From assembly GCF_002953195.1 (NCBI RefSeq), contig NZ_CP026377.1, forward strand, positions 1,612,001-1,676,000: a stretch of DNA of 64,000 bases. Reading direction: 5' to 3'. The DNA is from Mixta gaviniae. GTDB taxonomy: Bacteria > Pseudomonadota > Gammaproteobacteria > Enterobacterales > Enterobacteriaceae. Shown in pieces: positions 62,864-64,000 of this stretch. Every line of letters starts with the position of its first letter. The first letter of the stretch is position 1. The notes under the pieces are model-generated. The model did no database searches, had not been told where the DNA came from, and worked only from the letters and a program-made list of their open reading frames with translations. The position numbers were made by a program, and so were the translations under genes.

Positions 62864-64000
62864 TTAGAAACTGGCGTTGCGCGGCGTACGTGGGAATGGG
62901 ATAACGTCCCTTACATTTTGTACGCCGGTGACATAAGCGATCAAACGTTCGAAACCTAAACCGAAGCCGGAATGGGGCACGGTGCCGTAACGGCGCAGAT
63001 CGCGATACCACCAGTAATCTTCTTTATTCAGGCCCATCTCATTGAGGCGCTGGTCCAGCACGTCCAGGCGCTCTTCACGCTGCGAGCCGCCGATGATTTC
63101 ACCGATACCCGGCGCCAGCACGTCCATCGCCGCCACGGTCTTCCCGTCTTCGTTAAGGCGCATATAAAAAGCCTTAATTTCTTTCGGATAATTTTTTACC
63201 ACCACCGGCGCTTTGAAATGTTTTTCCGCCAGATAGCGTTCGTGTTCGGAAGAGAGGTCGATACCCCATTCAACCGCATTCTCAAACGTCTGTCCGCTGG
63301 CCAGCAGGATATCGATGGCGTCGGTGTAATCCACGCGCGCGAAATCGGCGGTAACGAATTTTTCCAGGCGGCTGACCGCTTCTTTGTCTACGCGCTCGGC
63401 GAAGAAGGCCATGTCATCGGCGCGCTCATCCAGTACTGCCTTAAAGACATATTTCAGCATCGCTTCCGCCAGGTCAGCGGCGTCATCCAGCGAGGCGAAG
63501 GCGATTTCCGGCTCCAGCATCCAGAACTCTGCCAGATGGCGGCTGGTGTTAGAGTTTTCAGCGCGGAAAGTGGGGCCGAAAGTGTAGATTTTTGACAGCG
63601 CGCAGGCGTAGGTTTCGCCGTTCAGCTGGCCGGATACGGTCAGGAACGCTTCTTTGCCGAAGAAATCTTCATTGAAGTCGACTTTACCCTGTGCGTCGCG
63701 CGGCAGGTTTTCCATATCCAGCGTGGAGACGCGGAACATCTCGCCGGCACCTTCGGTATCGGAAGCGGTGATCAGCGGCGTGGAGACCCAGAAATAGCCA
63801 TTTTCATGGAAAAAGCGATGCAGCGCCTGCGCCAGCGTATGACGCACGCGCGCGACGGCGCCGATCAGGTTGGTGCGCGGACGCAGATGCGCCACTTCAC
63901 GCAGATATTCGATGCTGTGACGTTTCGCCGCCATCGGATAGGTGTCGGGATCTTCCACCCAGCCCACCACTTCTATTGCAGTCGCCTGAATCTCAAAACT
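62864..64000 (-). CDS. asnS: asparagine-tRNA ligase, C-terminal part
   Basis: The open frame runs past the right edge; the first in-window Met (63970) is internal, since the frame continues upstream as [20 protein letters not shown], matching E. coli AsnS. The visible 378 residues hold the class II catalytic core: motif 1 region [20 protein letters not shown] (written [13 protein letters not shown] here), motif 2 [21 protein letters not shown], and motif 3 [15 protein letters not shown]. It ends PRTPRNASF as in E. coli. The N-terminal anticodon-binding OB domain lies outside the window. Confidence 0.97.
   Translation of the reverse strand, partial: SFEIQATAIEVVGWVEDPDTYPMAAKRHSIEYLREVAHLRPRTNLIGAVARVRHTLAQALHRFFHENGYFWVSTPLITASDTEGAGEMFRVSTLDMENLPRDAQGKVDFNEDFFGKEAFLTVSGQLNGETYACALSKIYTFGPTFRAENSNTSRHLAEFWMLEPEIAFASLDDAADLAEAMLKYVFKAVLDERADDMAFFAERVDKEAVSRLEKFVTADFARVDYTDAIDILLASGQTFENAVEWGIDLSSEHERYLAEKHFKAPVVVKNYPKEIKAFYMRLNEDGKTVAAMDVLAPGIGEIIGGSQREERLDVLDQRLNEMGLNKEDYWWYRDLRRYGTVPHSGFGLGFERLIAYVTGVQNVRDVIPFPRTPRNASF

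Overview
The window is a stretch of ordinary core chromosome from a member of the Enterobacterales. Gene order follows the Escherichia coli 19-21 min region (ybjP to asnS) almost gene for gene. Several E. coli genes are not found between their usual neighbours: ybjS/ybjT, aqpZ-ybjD-ybjX-macAB, serW, dmsABC and the following yca genes, ycaP, ycaL and ycbJ. The proteins are close to, but clearly not, E. coli, and the DNA is fairly GC-rich. An Erwiniaceae genome (Pantoea, Mixta or Erwinia type) is my best guess; this is inference, not a database result.

Layout. 1-2.3 kb: ybjP (cut by the window edge), ybjQ, amiD, ltaE. 2.4-9 kb: poxB and a nitrosative-stress block (hcr-hcp, lysO, ytfE) in which both hcp and ytfE carry NsrR-type operators. 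9-19.7 kb: cspD, clpS-clpA, infA, aat, cydC-cydD, trxB, lrp. 19.8-27 kb: ftsK (broken by a one-base frameshift in this sequence), lolA, rarA, serS. 27.5-35 kb: ycaD and the anaerobic pyruvate formate-lyase block pflA, pflB, focA, then ycaO. 35-43 kb: serC-aroA, cmk, rpsA, ihfB, comEC. 43-48.3 kb: msbA-lpxK, ycaQ, ycaR-kdsB (envelope and LPS supply). 48.4-56.6 kb: elyC, then the overlapping cmoM-mukF-mukE-mukB condensin operon. 56.7-64 kb: ldtD, mepK, gloC, aspC, ompF and asnS (cut by the window edge).

How the genes work together. AmiD, ElyC, LdtD and MepK act on peptidoglycan; MsbA, LpxK and KdsB on LPS; LolA on lipoprotein sorting; OmpF on outer membrane permeability. Hcp, Hcr and YtfE form an NO-response set. 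FocA, PflB and PflA make and export formate under anaerobiosis, and PoxB is the aerobic stationary-phase route from pyruvate. MukFEB and FtsK handle chromosome condensation and segregation.

I found no prophage, insertion sequence, CRISPR array, tRNA, rRNA or defence island, and no undescribed multi-gene system. The points worth checking are the ftsK frameshift, the two NsrR operators around lysO, a terminator that abuts the ltaE ribosome binding site, an orphan terminator in a GC-rich gene-free block near 9.1 kb, a long structured lrp leader, and an unrecognised small ORF upstream of lysO.
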